This document shows positions 1-9,896 of a stretch of 64,000 bases of DNA, in pieces. Made by a program: the position numbers and the translations under genes. This DNA is from Cafeteria roenbergensis (Eukaryota > Sar > Bigyra > Bicosoecida > Cafeteriaceae), in contig VLTN01000001.1 in the NCBI GenBank assembly GCA_008330645.1, positions 744,001 to 808,000 on the forward strand, read 5' to 3'. Within the stretch, counting starts at the first letter, position 1; each line of letters opens with the position of its first letter. The notes below the pieces were generated by a model that saw only the letters and a list, made by a program, of their open reading frames with translations, made no database searches and was not told the DNA's origin.

Positions 1-2237
1 ACGGAGGTCCCGCTAGCCATTTCCGTCCAGCTGCCGTCTTCGCCGAGGGCTTGGATGCTGAAGGCGCGGACTCGCTGGCCGTACGTCTGGTCCTCCTGCA
101 CGATGAACCGGTCCACCACGGCAGCGGCCCCGCCGGGGATTGAGACGTTGAAGTTGCTGCCCGACCCGGATGTGCCTGCGAGCGGCGTCCCGTAGCAGGC
201 GCGAGACCAGTCGCCCAGAGCCTTGTATGCCTTGGCATGGGTCGGGTGGACGTTGCCTGTCTTGTCGATGGCGAAGTCGAGCTCCAGCACGCTGTTGGCG
301 CCCACACTTGCGTGGTACACATCCACCAGCTGCGACATGGACCTGATAGACTGGCCAGCGAGGTAGAACCTGCAGCATGCTCCACAAACGAAGAGCGAGG
401 CCGGAGACAGGGCGTGGCGTGCGTGCACGATTTCGGGGCGGTTTCGCAACGAGCAGCCCGCCAGGTGGACGTCCAAGGCAGCAGCGCGCCCGCGTTCAGG
501 CGCGAAGCGGGAGCGTCCTCACCAGTGGTCGCCTGTCTGAAGGGTGGTGTCAGCAACGGCTGGGTTCCAGACGTTGGACGTCGGGTCGCCTTGGCCTGAC
601 GTGCCGGTCGACCAGACGGGGTAGGGCGGAGTGCCGTCCTCGGTCCCCACCCACCGGCTCGGGTTGTTGCTCACGCCGAGGCCATTGAAGGCGACGGCGT
701 GCGGCTGCAAGGTGGCCAGCAGGTCCTGCAGGCGCTTTTGCTGACTGCCCGTGTATCCGTGGTCAAGCCATACCTCTGTGAGGGCCCCGTACTGCGATTT
801 CGCGCGCGCCCAGGGTCGAGAGGGGATCGTGGGCGGTTCGAGCTTGGCAATGCAGGCTGAGGCTGACGGTCGCGCAAGGCCAGCTCGGAGGGGATCGAGA
901 GGCCAGTGCGCTTGCCCAGCACATGCCGCCAATCAACGCGTCCCAGCGCGCGAGCTCCCTCTCACGTTTGACCAGAGCTCCTTGACCTGTTCAAGCACAA
1001 GCTGGTCGAACTCGGTGTTCGTGATGTTCAGCTGGCCAGGGAGCAGCACACCGAGCTGCTTGCTGTCCACGTATCCAGCGTAGAAGTTGTTCGTTGTCGA
1101 GTAGTAGTACCCGTAGCCGAGCCCTGCCTCGCGCATCGCGGCCGCGTACAGCGCGGCCACGTCTTGGCCGAACGAGGGGACGCCCTTCCGCTTCACGGCG
1201 TACTTGTACTCGCCCCCGCCGATGCGCGCGGGCAATTGCGAGGCCGTGTCGAACAGCAGGAAGCCGCACCCGTGCTTGGCCGTCAGCACGCCGTAGCCTG
1301 CGCCAAGGGCCTTGTAGGACTCGATCCAGTTGCTGATGTTCAGGTTGGTGGGGGCAAATGTGGCCGGGTTGGACGTGTTTGGGCCGACGTTCCAGTTGAA
1401 GATGCTGCAGGCTGGGTCGCCGTCTACGCCGGAAAACGTGGCCATGTTAAAATGGGTCAGTCCCCCGATCTCCATCCGCTGCATCACGCACAGCAGGAGG
1501 GCAAACGGGGCGCACGTAGGGCGTGGAGCGGCTCAGCACGGCGAGGAGCCTTGACCCGGCACAGCCCCGGCAGCACGCTGCCAAGCACGGACGCGCAATG
1601 CAAGCCTTCCCTTATGTGCTACTCCCAGAGGGCCGCTCGCTCTCACCTGCCACGCGAGCTGATCCGGCGTGGGAGTCGGGACGGCTGCTGAGCAGGAGCT
1701 CGACTCGGCCGGCCTTGAGCAGAACGCCTTGTGCCGCCAGGACACCGTGAAGGTGCACGTGGGATTCTCTACGACCAGCTCGTCGGGCCCCTGGCGGGCG
1801 TCAGCCGTGGCATCGCACTGGCCGCGGACGACGAGCGTGCGCACTCCAGCGGGGCACGCACTGTCGCGGCTTTGGGCTCGCTGCACGAGGAACACCCCAG
1901 CCGCGGGGTCCACCCACGAGAGGGGCTGCCCTGACAATGCGGCGTTGCCCCCAAGCGCAACGCATCCGTCGCTGCGGACGCCGGCGTGCTGCGCCGAGGC
2001 CGGCGCGCACTTGTCGCCACTCGAGCCGCGCGGGCGACAGGGCGGCGTCAAGACAACGCGCCTCCCGGTGCCATCCCGAAGCCCGAAAGGCCCCGAGGGT
2101 AGGCCCGCCAAATCGATCGCGCGGGGCGCACCCAGGTGGTCCTGCACGCAAATGGCGCAGGACTGGGTTGCCGAGCCGGTGGATAGCACCGAGACCAGCA
2201 GGGCCGCCACGGCGAGGCAGCGCGTCAAGGACCGCAT
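1..2237 (-). CDS. Secreted alpha-L-fucosidase (GH29) with N-terminal MRH-like domain, partial at window edge
   Basis: Four exons on the minus strand: 2237-1647, 1478-966, 791-523 and 369 to beyond base 1. Donors read GTGAG and acceptors end in CAG; the phases agree. The start at 2237 opens a signal peptide (MRSLTRCLAVAALLVS). Residues about 22-185 are Cys-rich and look like a mannose-6-phosphate receptor homology (MRH) domain, with a C..GVRTLVVRGQC core, a VVEN glutamate and a final C-x-F-x-V-x-W...C. From PTPDQLAWQ|RMEIGG onward it is a glycoside hydrolase family 29 catalytic domain: THFNMATF, LTAKHGCGFLLFDT, and the nucleophile Asp in EVWLDHG (codon 764-762). The last exon starts the region after the barrel and continues off the left edge. 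GH29 enzymes remove alpha-L-fucose from glycans with retention; a lysosomal or secreted site is inferred. The glycosidase call is strong; the MRH call is moderate. Confidence 0.88.
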
Positions 2238-2543
2238 AGTGCCCTGCGGTGCGTTTGCGTTGTTCGCCAAGCTGGGAGCGGGCTCGGCTTTCGAGCGCGC
2301 GGGCTTGGGAGGGTGCAGCGGCGGGAGAGGCAACAGATTGGTCAACGGTTGCAGTTGCGACGCTTGTTCCTTGCGGGGGCGCCAATATCGCACAAGGCGC
2401 CGCTGGCTTGGTGCAAGAAACCGCACCCGTGTGCCGAAGCTCGTCACGCGCTTGGTGTGCATTCGCAGCCTGCCCTGCCCCGCTCGGGCGCATTGCTGCC
2501 CGTCCGGGCCAGGCGCTCGGGCGCATTGCAGCCGTCCGCAACG
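2238..2543. other. Intergenic spacer between two minus-strand genes
   Basis: This 306-base stretch lies between the fucosidase start and the transporter stop, so it holds the 3' end of the transporter transcript and the promoter of the fucosidase. A 16-base word, CGCTCGGGCGCATTGC, occurs at 2481-2496 and again at 2514-2529 (offset 33), an imperfect local duplication. No gene or RNA is seen. Confidence 0.6.
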
Positions 2544-3734
2544 CTAGTCGCTGCTCGCGCTGGCAGCTACACTGCGCTGCTCCTCCTCCTCGGCTCCCGG
2601 CTCGTCCGCGGCCGGCGACACGGCAGCCTCGGCCACTGCCATCACCCCGAAACCTGCAAACACGCAGGCCATCCCAACGGCCTGCAGCACCGACACGCCG
2701 CTGCCCCGCGCTGCCCAGTCGAACGCCACGTTGAGCGGTAGCCCGAGCAGTGTCCCCAGCGACACGTACAACGGATACGTCACCCCGATTCCGACGGCCA
2801 CCCCGAGGTTGAACGCCAGGGACGCCGCCATGGAGGCCACCTGCAGCCCCCAGGGGAACGTGCCCCAGTCCACGGACTCCCATTGCCAGAGCAGCACGGC
2901 GGCGGTGATGAGGCCCCCGAGCACAAGCATGAAGGCGCCAATCGTGGCGAGCATGAACACGGCGAGCCGCAGGGACCCCGGGCCGAACCAGCGCCGGAAC
3001 AGGACCTTGTACGTCCCGGCGGACACGGCGGCCACCAGCGACAGCGCCACCCCGAGGGCCGCCCTTCCGGCGTCCCCAGGAGAAAAGCCCGCTGCTCCGC
3101 TCCCCACCGTGCCCAGTGTGACCATTGCGGCGCCACCCACTGCCAGGACCACGCTCGCCACCGTTGCCACGGCCGAGCTCGGTCGCTCGCTCGGCAGCAG
3201 CAGGCACAGCGACTCGAGCGCAACGACTGCCGGGGCAGTGTTGAAGAGGGCGGTCACCACCGCGGGGGAGAGGGACGCGAGCGCGAACGTGTAGCTCCCG
3301 TTGGCAGCGGACCAGAGTGCCCAGAAGAGCGCCCCGGCGGCGATCCAGCTCCGAAACCGCAAGACGGAAGCCCCGCCTCGGCTGGGAGCCGGGGCACCGC
3401 GGAGCATGCCGGAGAGCTCGGCAAGGGTGGAGGGCTCCAGGAGGTGTGCCGCGCTGGGCGGGGGATGCTTGTCCGGGATGGGCGGAGAGGGCGTTGCTGC
3501 GGCCGCCACGAGGGGTTCGCCCCCGGCCGCCCTTGTCCGGCGCCTGTCCAGCATGGCCAGGAAGACGGGGAGGCACAGCAGGTTCGCGCAGGTTGAAATC
3601 CACGAAACGAAGACTGGGGACGGCCCGCCTCTCACGACAGCAGCGCCCAGCTGCGTGGCGGCGACCCAAGTTGACGCAATCGCCAGCGCGACAGCCACGC
3701 CCGTCCAGTGGCTGAACGCCCGCGGCGGAGCCAT
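2544..3734 (-). CDS. SLC35F3/F4-like drug/metabolite-superfamily transporter
   Basis: Single exon, 396 residues, ATG at 3734-3732 and TAG at 2546-2544. About ten hydrophobic helices are visible, with a Pro/Ala-rich cytosolic loop at about residues 70-120. The helical part matches what I recall of SLC35F3/F4: VTALFNTAPAVVALES, then GTYKVLFRRWFG, then FNLGVAVGIGVTYPLYVSLG near the end of the helical region. The C-terminus is an acidic tail (EPGAEEEEQ). SLC35F3 has been linked to thiamine transport in animals, but substrate cannot be read from sequence, so only 'multi-pass small-solute transporter' is safe. It lies head-to-head with RRP12, 213 bases apart. Confidence 0.85.
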   Translation of the reverse strand: MAPPRAFSHWTGVAVALAIASTWVAATQLGAAVVRGGPSPVFVSWISTCANLLCLPVFLAMLDRRRTRAAGGEPLVAAAATPSPPIPDKHPPPSAAHLLEPSTLAELSGMLRGAPAPSRGGASVLRFRSWIAAGALFWALWSAANGSYTFALASLSPAVVTALFNTAPAVVALESLCLLLPSERPSSAVATVASVVLAVGGAAMVTLGTVGSGAAGFSPGDAGRAALGVALSLVAAVSAGTYKVLFRRWFGPGSLRLAVFMLATIGAFMLVLGGLITAAVLLWQWESVDWGTFPWGLQVASMAASLAFNLGVAVGIGVTYPLYVSLGTLLGLPLNVAFDWAARGSGVSVLQAVGMACVFAGFGVMAVAEAAVSPAADEPGAEEEEQRSVAASASSD

Positions 3735-3947
3735 CGCAGGCGGCCTGCCGGACGATGCCTGCGGCCAACCGCCTGCCAACCGCAAGAGCGGTTGCTCGCC
3801 GGGCCCTGAGTTGCGCCGCTGGCGCCGAGCGCTCCGCGAGAGTGTGCAACTTGGCCGCCCGCCACACACGCGTTGCAGAGCCGCACGAGTGCAGAGCCCG
3901 CACTTTGGCAGCACCTTCGGCCCGTCCCCTGCTGCGTTCCGGGCGAC
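3735..3947. promoter_or_regulatory. Divergent promoter interval, transporter / RRP12
   Basis: The 213 bases between the start codons of the minus-strand transporter and the plus-strand RRP12 must carry both promoters if the start calls are right. It contains GGCCAACCGCC and TGCCAACCGC at about 3761-3782, near-CCAAT words spaced 12 apart. No TATA-like box is seen. Function is inferred from position only. Confidence 0.4.
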
Positions 3948-6900
3948 ATGGACGGCAAGCTTGCCCGCCTCCGGGAGGCAGCCGCGGAGGGCAAGGTGGA
4001 GTCGGCGCGCCTGGTCGCAATTGTCGATGGAATCACGGCTCGAGCAGGCCGCGACGCCTCGCCAGAAAACCTGCCCACCGTCCTCGTCGGCGGCCTGCTG
4101 GCCATGCTCAGGGAGACTGGGGCAACGCACGTGCACGAAGCGTTCGCGCTGCTTGCCGTGGCACTCCCCCATGCCCCTCCCGGAGTGGTGCGGGCTGGAT
4201 CGGCTCCCCTCCTCGGCGCAATCGACACTGCCCTCTCGGTGAGTTGCCCCTGCTGCGCCCGCCTCCGCACAGGCTCCCCGAGCCCGTTTCGCCGCTCCTC
4301 CTGCTTCCTTTTCCCCGTTTTCCGCGCCACCCTCATCCTCCCTGGCGCGCGCTGGTCGCCGGGAGGGCGTGGGGCGGATGGGGTGGCGCTGCGGTTCGTC
4401 TCCCCGAAGGGCCAGAGAGGGCGCGAGGGATGCGGCGCTTGGCTTTGCTGCTCGAGTGCCGCCGCCCCGCGTGGCAGTGGCCCCTTTGGTCCTGGAATAC
4501 GGCTTGGTCTCGCCACTCCGCGCAAGCGCATGCTTCCTGTCCCGCGCCCCGCGTGCCGTCCCCTCTCAGACCCCGACCGTGATGTCGCGAGTCAGCACTG
4601 CCCGGGCGGCGCTGGGCTGCCTGGGCTCCGTGCTCGCGGCCCTGCCGGTGACGACGAACATTTCGTGGACGGACCCCGCCATGGCCGGCCGCGTGTCGGC
4701 GCTCTGCGACGCTGTGACGTCGGGGCACGGCCAGGTCCGCGGCTCTGCCGCAGTGGCGCTGTCGTCTGTTCTGCGCGCGCACTCCTCCGCGGCCCGCCGA
4801 GCGGCCAAGGCCGCGGCCGAGGGCGGCGCCGCCGCCCAGCCCGCAGCTGCCGCAGCTGCGGCGTCGCAGGACGCCCTGGGCGCCGCGCTGGCCGCCCGCT
4901 GCTCCGCCACCATCCGCTCCGCCACCTCGCGCAACGCCGTCCGCACGCACCGCATGGCAGCCTTCCTGGAGGCCGCGGCCCCCCTCTTCCCCTCCTCCTC
5001 CTTCGCCGACCTCGTGGCTGGCCTCCTGGCCGGCCCGGCCTCGGGCATCGCCTCCGTGTCACAGGCCTGTCTCCGCGCCCTCACCGCGATCATGCAGTCC
5101 CCGCGCGCTCGCGTCCCGCTCGGCCTCCTCCGCACCCTCCTCCCGGCCCTCCTCGGGGCCGTCCCCTCCTCGGCCAACCCAAGCGTGGCCGCCGCTTTCG
5201 CCGAGGCGCTCTCCGCCGTGGCCGTCCGCCTCGCCGCGACCGAGGCGGAGCGTGTCGTTGGCGGCGGGGCCGGCGACGCCGTTCTCGCCGCCGCCTCTGG
5301 CGCCGAGGCCCTCGGCCGCGTCGACGGCGCCGGCGAGGCGGCCTCCGCGGCTGCCACCTGCCCCGCCGCGGACGCGGTCGTGACGGGCCTGCCTGCCGCC
5401 GCCGACGTCCTCTGCGGGTTCCTCGCGCCGGCCTCCAAGCCGCAGCTCCGCCGAACCGCGGCCGGCGCCCTCGCCGGCCTGCTGCTGGCTTCCGTCAACA
5501 CGTCCCTGGTGGAGGCGAGCCACGCTGTGGTGGCGGCCGACCCTCGAGGCGCCATGTCCGCCGCAGAGATTGCCTCAGGGAACCGCGTGGTCCGCGGCCC
5601 CTCCGGCGCCGCTGTCGGCACCGTGGCCTCCCCGCGCGCCCCCACTGCGCTGGAGCGCGTGGCCGCCTCCCTCGAGTCGTGCCTTGGGCCCGACCGCCAG
5701 GCGTCGTGGGTCGCCGCGCTGCCCGTGGTCGCGCTGCTGTTCCGCCGCTGCGGCCAGCACGCCCTCCCCCTGCTCCGGCCCCTTCTGAACAAGCTCCTTG
5801 CCGCGCGCGAGTGGGTCATCACGGCCAACGGCGGGGAGGAGCCGGCCAAGGTGAAGCCGCTGAAGCGCCGACAGAACCGCGACGACAGCGACGACGACGG
5901 CGACAGCGGTGACGACGACTCTGACGACGACGACGACTCTGACGACGACGACGACACCGACGACGAAGGGGCGGGCAGCGGCGCCCACGGCACCAAGTTC
6001 GCTTCGCGCCGGGCCCGCGGCGTGGCCGCTCGCGTCGTCTTCGTGAGCGTCGACCGCGCTCTCGGCGCCGCCCTGGTTGCCGTTGGCGCGGCCCGCTTCC
6101 TGGAGGCAGTCCCGCTCGACACCGGGGCCGCGTCCGGTACCGCCGCGCCGGTCGGCGTGTCGGACGACCGCGCCTGGGTTCTCCGCCTCCTCCGCCGCAA
6201 CCTGCGGTTCGTGCCCACCCCGCTCGCCTTCTTCGCCGGGCCCATCCTGGCCGCCTCCGGCATCGCCGCCAGCGCCGCCAAGCAGGCGTCTGCCGCTGGC
6301 AAGGAGAATCGTTCTCGCATCCTCGCCGCGCGCGCCCTTCAGCTCTGGGGCCTCTTCCCCCACGCCTGCGCGGCGCCTGCCGACACGGCCTCCGTCTTCG
6401 GACCCGAGCTCGGGAAGACGCTCACCTCCGCGATGGCTGACCCGCGCTTCCCGCAGCTGCGCAGGGTGGTGGCCTCCGGCCTCGGCGTCCTCATCACGCG
6501 CCACCTCATGGCCGCGGGCGAGCCCCTCCCCATGCGCCCGGCGTTCATGGGAGACTCCGCCGCCGGCGGCGGCGACGACGCCGCCTCCGTGTCCGGGATG
6601 ACGTTCATGGGCGGCATCTCCGCGTTCGACCTCGAGGGTGGCGCCTCCTTCTTGGGCTCTGCTGCTGGCAGCCAGGCCGGCGACGGCGGCGGAGGAGCAG
6701 GCGGCGGAGGAGGCGCGGAGGACGACGACGAGCTCCTGTTCGGGGGCGGCATGGGCGGCGGCCGGACCAAGGGCGGCGGCGCAAAGTCCACCCGCGGCGC
6801 CTCCGCCGCCCCGAGCTCGGGGCTCGTCGAGGCAGCAGCCTCGGCCCACCCAGCGCTCGCCGCAGCATTCGGACGCGGCGCTCGCCCGGCGTCCCTGGAC

Positions 6901-9554
6901 AAGCCGACGGCGGACGCAGGCCTCGCCTCCATCCGCGCCCAGGCCCCTTCGTTCCTGCCCATCCTCTTCAAGCAGTACGAGGACGCCGCCCCGGTCAGCG
7001 CGACCAACGCCCAGCGCATCCTTGAGTGCATCTCAGCCTACATGGCCGTCGCCGAGGAGACCGTCGTGGCGGGCTTCTTCGTCAGGCTCACCGGCCTGCT
7101 CGACGCAGGGCTCGCCGACGCGGCAGCAGCTGTGCGCGCCGCCCGCGCCGCCGCCTCCGGCCCACCCCGCCACTTCGCGTCCGTACGCGCCGCCGCCTCG
7201 CGCGTTGGGTCCCTCCTCTCCCTCTCAATGCCGCTCGTGCCCCGCCTGCCGGACGCGCAAGCCTCCGCCCTCTACGCCAAGATCGCGCCCGTTCTCGACC
7301 TGGGCGAGGTGCCCGTGATGCAGAAGCGCGCATACAAGGTGAGAGCGCAACCACGCCCGCAAACCCCCCCAGCCCCAGCCCCAGCCCCAGTCCCAGAACC
7401 TGGGGCCCGGCCATCACCCGCAGCGGCCTTACATCGCGCCGCGTTGCTCGGCGTTGCTCTGCATCGCGCCGCCCTCACTTGCTCCCCCCCATCCTCCACC
7501 GTGTGCGCTTCTCGCAGCTGCTGGTGGTGCTGGCCGCGCACAACCCTGTGTTCGTTCGGGGCGAGCGTCGCGCCGTCATCGCCGCACGCCTTCTCACCGC
7601 CCTCACGACAGCCTCAGCGTCCGCCCAGCGCGGCCGGCTGGAGGCCCTCCGAGTGCTCTGCGCGGGCCTTGACGACCTTGCAGAGCCCGCCCAGGCAGAG
7701 CTGGTGCCCGCCATCCTCGCGGAGGTAGTGCTCTGCGCCAAGTCCTCCTCCAAGCGCGTCCGCCGCGCGGCACTCACCGTCGTCCTCACCTTGGCAGACC
7801 TCCACGCCGCTCAGGGCGAGGGCTGCCTCGCGCAGCTCGGCGGCGCCGACGCCGAGGCCGCCGTCGCTGCGGCCTCTGCCTCGGCGGGTCTCGAGCTCCC
7901 GCCCCGCCCTACGGGGTTCGAGACCGAGACGTCGACGGGCTCCCCCGATGCCGCCGGCATGGACCTGACCGCCTCCACCGGCTCTTCCGCCGCCGCCGCA
8001 GCCGCTGCGGCCCCCGCCTCGGCCTCCGCCGCGGCTCCTCCCACCGGCCCGTCCCTCGCGGCATTCCTCCGCACGCTCATGGCAGGCTACGCCAGCCCCG
8101 ACGCCTCCCTCCGCGCCGCATCGGCGCTCTGCGCGGCCCGTGTCATCTTCGAGCACTCTGACAAGCCCATCGTTCTGGCGGCGCTGCCCCGCATCGTCGG
8201 CACCACGGCCCTCCTGCTCCGCACCGCCACGCCCGAGGTGGCGCGCGCGGCAATCCTCTTCGACCGGATCGCCCTCCGCGTGGCGTCCCCGCCCCTCGCT
8301 CGCGCGCTCGTCCCCGCCATCCTCGCCTCCGTCTTCTCTGCGCCCGACGCCGCCCGCCGCCGCATCCGGCCCCCGACCCGCAACCTCCTCGACGTGGTGG
8401 TTCGCCGCTTCGGCGAGCAGGCCGCGGCCCCCCACGTGCCCGCGTCCGACGTCGCGCTGTTCAAGTACGTGGCCAAGATGCGCCGCCGCACCGACCGCAA
8501 GCGCTCCAACCACCTCGACCAGGTGCGCGAGGCCGCCGCAGCGGCAGCGCGCGAGGACGGCGGCATGGCCGATGCGGCCTCGGCCGCTGCCCTGGCTGCC
8601 GACGGCGAGGCCTCGGCGCCCGCCGTGGCCACCGCCGACGGCCGGTACCGCGTGGGCGGCGAGCGCGCTGCCCGCATCGCTGCCGCAGCCGCGCAAGCCG
8701 CCTCGGCCAAGGCCAACGGCGGCGCCGGCGGCGCCAGCAGGGAGCGTGACGAGGCGTTCGAGGAGCTGCTCGAGGACGACGAGGAGGAGGCCATGGCCAT
8801 GACGGCCGCCATGACCGAGGCCGGGGCCGGCGCGGGGGGTGGCAAGTCCGTCGTCACCTCGCGACGCGGCGGGCTGGCTGCGGAGGCCGCTGCCGGCAGG
8901 GCGTGGCTTGTCGGGGAGGGCTCCAACCCCACCGACCTGCTGGACGCGGGGGAGGTGGCCAGGGTGCTCTCCAGCGACCCTGCTGCCGCCCGGCGGGTGA
9001 AGCGCAACCGCGACGCGGACGAGGCCATTGAGAGCCGCCGCCGGCGGAAGGACGCCGAGGCGGGGGTGCGCCTGTCTGCCGACGGTAAAGTCGTCGTCAC
9101 CATGGGAGACGCAGAGGGCGAGGGCGCGGCGGCAGTCGACGAGGGCGGGGAGGCGGACAGCGACGACGAGGTGGTCGGCCGCGAGGGTCTCACCAAGGCG
9201 AGGCGGCAGTCCGCCAAGGCGGGGGGCAGCAGCTCCGGCGGCGCCGGCGCGGCGGCATCGAGCAGGGGCCGCGGTGGACGGGACGCGCGCGGCAGCGGCA
9301 GCGGCAGCGGCAGGGGCAGGGGACAGGAGAAAGCTCCGCGCGGCCACCACACCGGCGAGGCGTTCCGCAGCAAGTCGGGCAAGGGCGATGCGCGGCGCAA
9401 GGGCCAGACCCTCGAGCCGTACGCCTACGTTCCGCTCACGGGCGGAACCGCGGTGCTGGGCAAGTTCGATGGCGTCACCGCGTCGACCATGGGCTCGCGC
9501 AAGGCGTCGAAGCGCTCGGGCGACGACCGCGCCAAGCGCCGGCGGCACAAGTGA
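3948..9554 (+). CDS. RRP12: RRP12-like ribosomal RNA processing protein
   Basis: Three exons: 3948-4238, 4570-7338 and 7518-9554, all phase 0, with introns of 331 and 179 bases. The product is about 1,698 residues. It is a HEAT-repeat protein that in yeast and animals accompanies pre-40S and pre-60S particles and their nuclear export. Family signs: the opening helical repeats, the long middle, then IRPPTRNLLDVVVRRFGE and VALFKYVAKMRRRTDRKR near the C-terminus, and a basic tail ending RAKRRRHK after an EPYAYVPL motif. An acidic Asp/Ser run (about residues 535-565, bases 5881-5967) and Gly/Ala-rich low complexity around 6540-6800 and 9120-9330 are insertions relative to fungal copies. The call rests on the C-terminal signature and overall size; the first exon is short and less certain. 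Confidence 0.85.
5881..5967 (+). repeat. GAC-rich trinucleotide tract coding for acidic run in RRP12
   Basis: Tandem GAC codons interrupted by AGC, TCT and GGC give an Asp/Ser/Gly stretch. It is an in-frame simple-sequence tract, likely a disordered acidic linker. Confidence 0.8.
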
Positions 9555-9896
9555 GCGTCTGTCTCCCCAGGACGCCCCGCCCCCCGGCTCCCCCCGGCGC
9601 TTGCCCGCTACACCCTCCATTTTGCGAGTTCGTGCACCATTCTGCGTGTTGTGTGTGAGTGTGCGGGCCAGCGCGCGTGCTCTCGTGCCGCGCGTCGCGG
9701 CCCATCCAGCAGGCGTCGCAAGCAGAGCGGCGGCGGACTGTCGTCCCGCAGCCACGCACTTCCCACCGTTGCCACTCGGAACCGGCTCAGACACCAAGAG
9801 GCAGTGCCTTTGGTTGCCTGGTGCGCCGCTTGAGGCGCCGTTCGCGCTGCCCACAAGTCAGCCGCCGCCGACTTGGACAGCCGGAAACAAAGCGCG
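9555..9896. other. 342-base spacer between RRP12 and the FGGY kinase
   Basis: Two plus-strand genes flank it, so it holds the RRP12 3' UTR and the kinase promoter. A GT-rich stretch at 9645-9665 (TGTTGTGTGTGAGTGTGCGG) lies about 90-110 bases after the stop, where a polyadenylation downstream element would be expected. No open frame or RNA structure was recognised. Confidence 0.5.

Noticed and set aside
1801-4020. 739-codon minus-strand frame overlapping the fucosidase start and the transporter
   Set aside because: Arg/Gly/Pro-rich shadow frame; the transporter helices and fucosidase signal peptide lie in other frames of the same strand.
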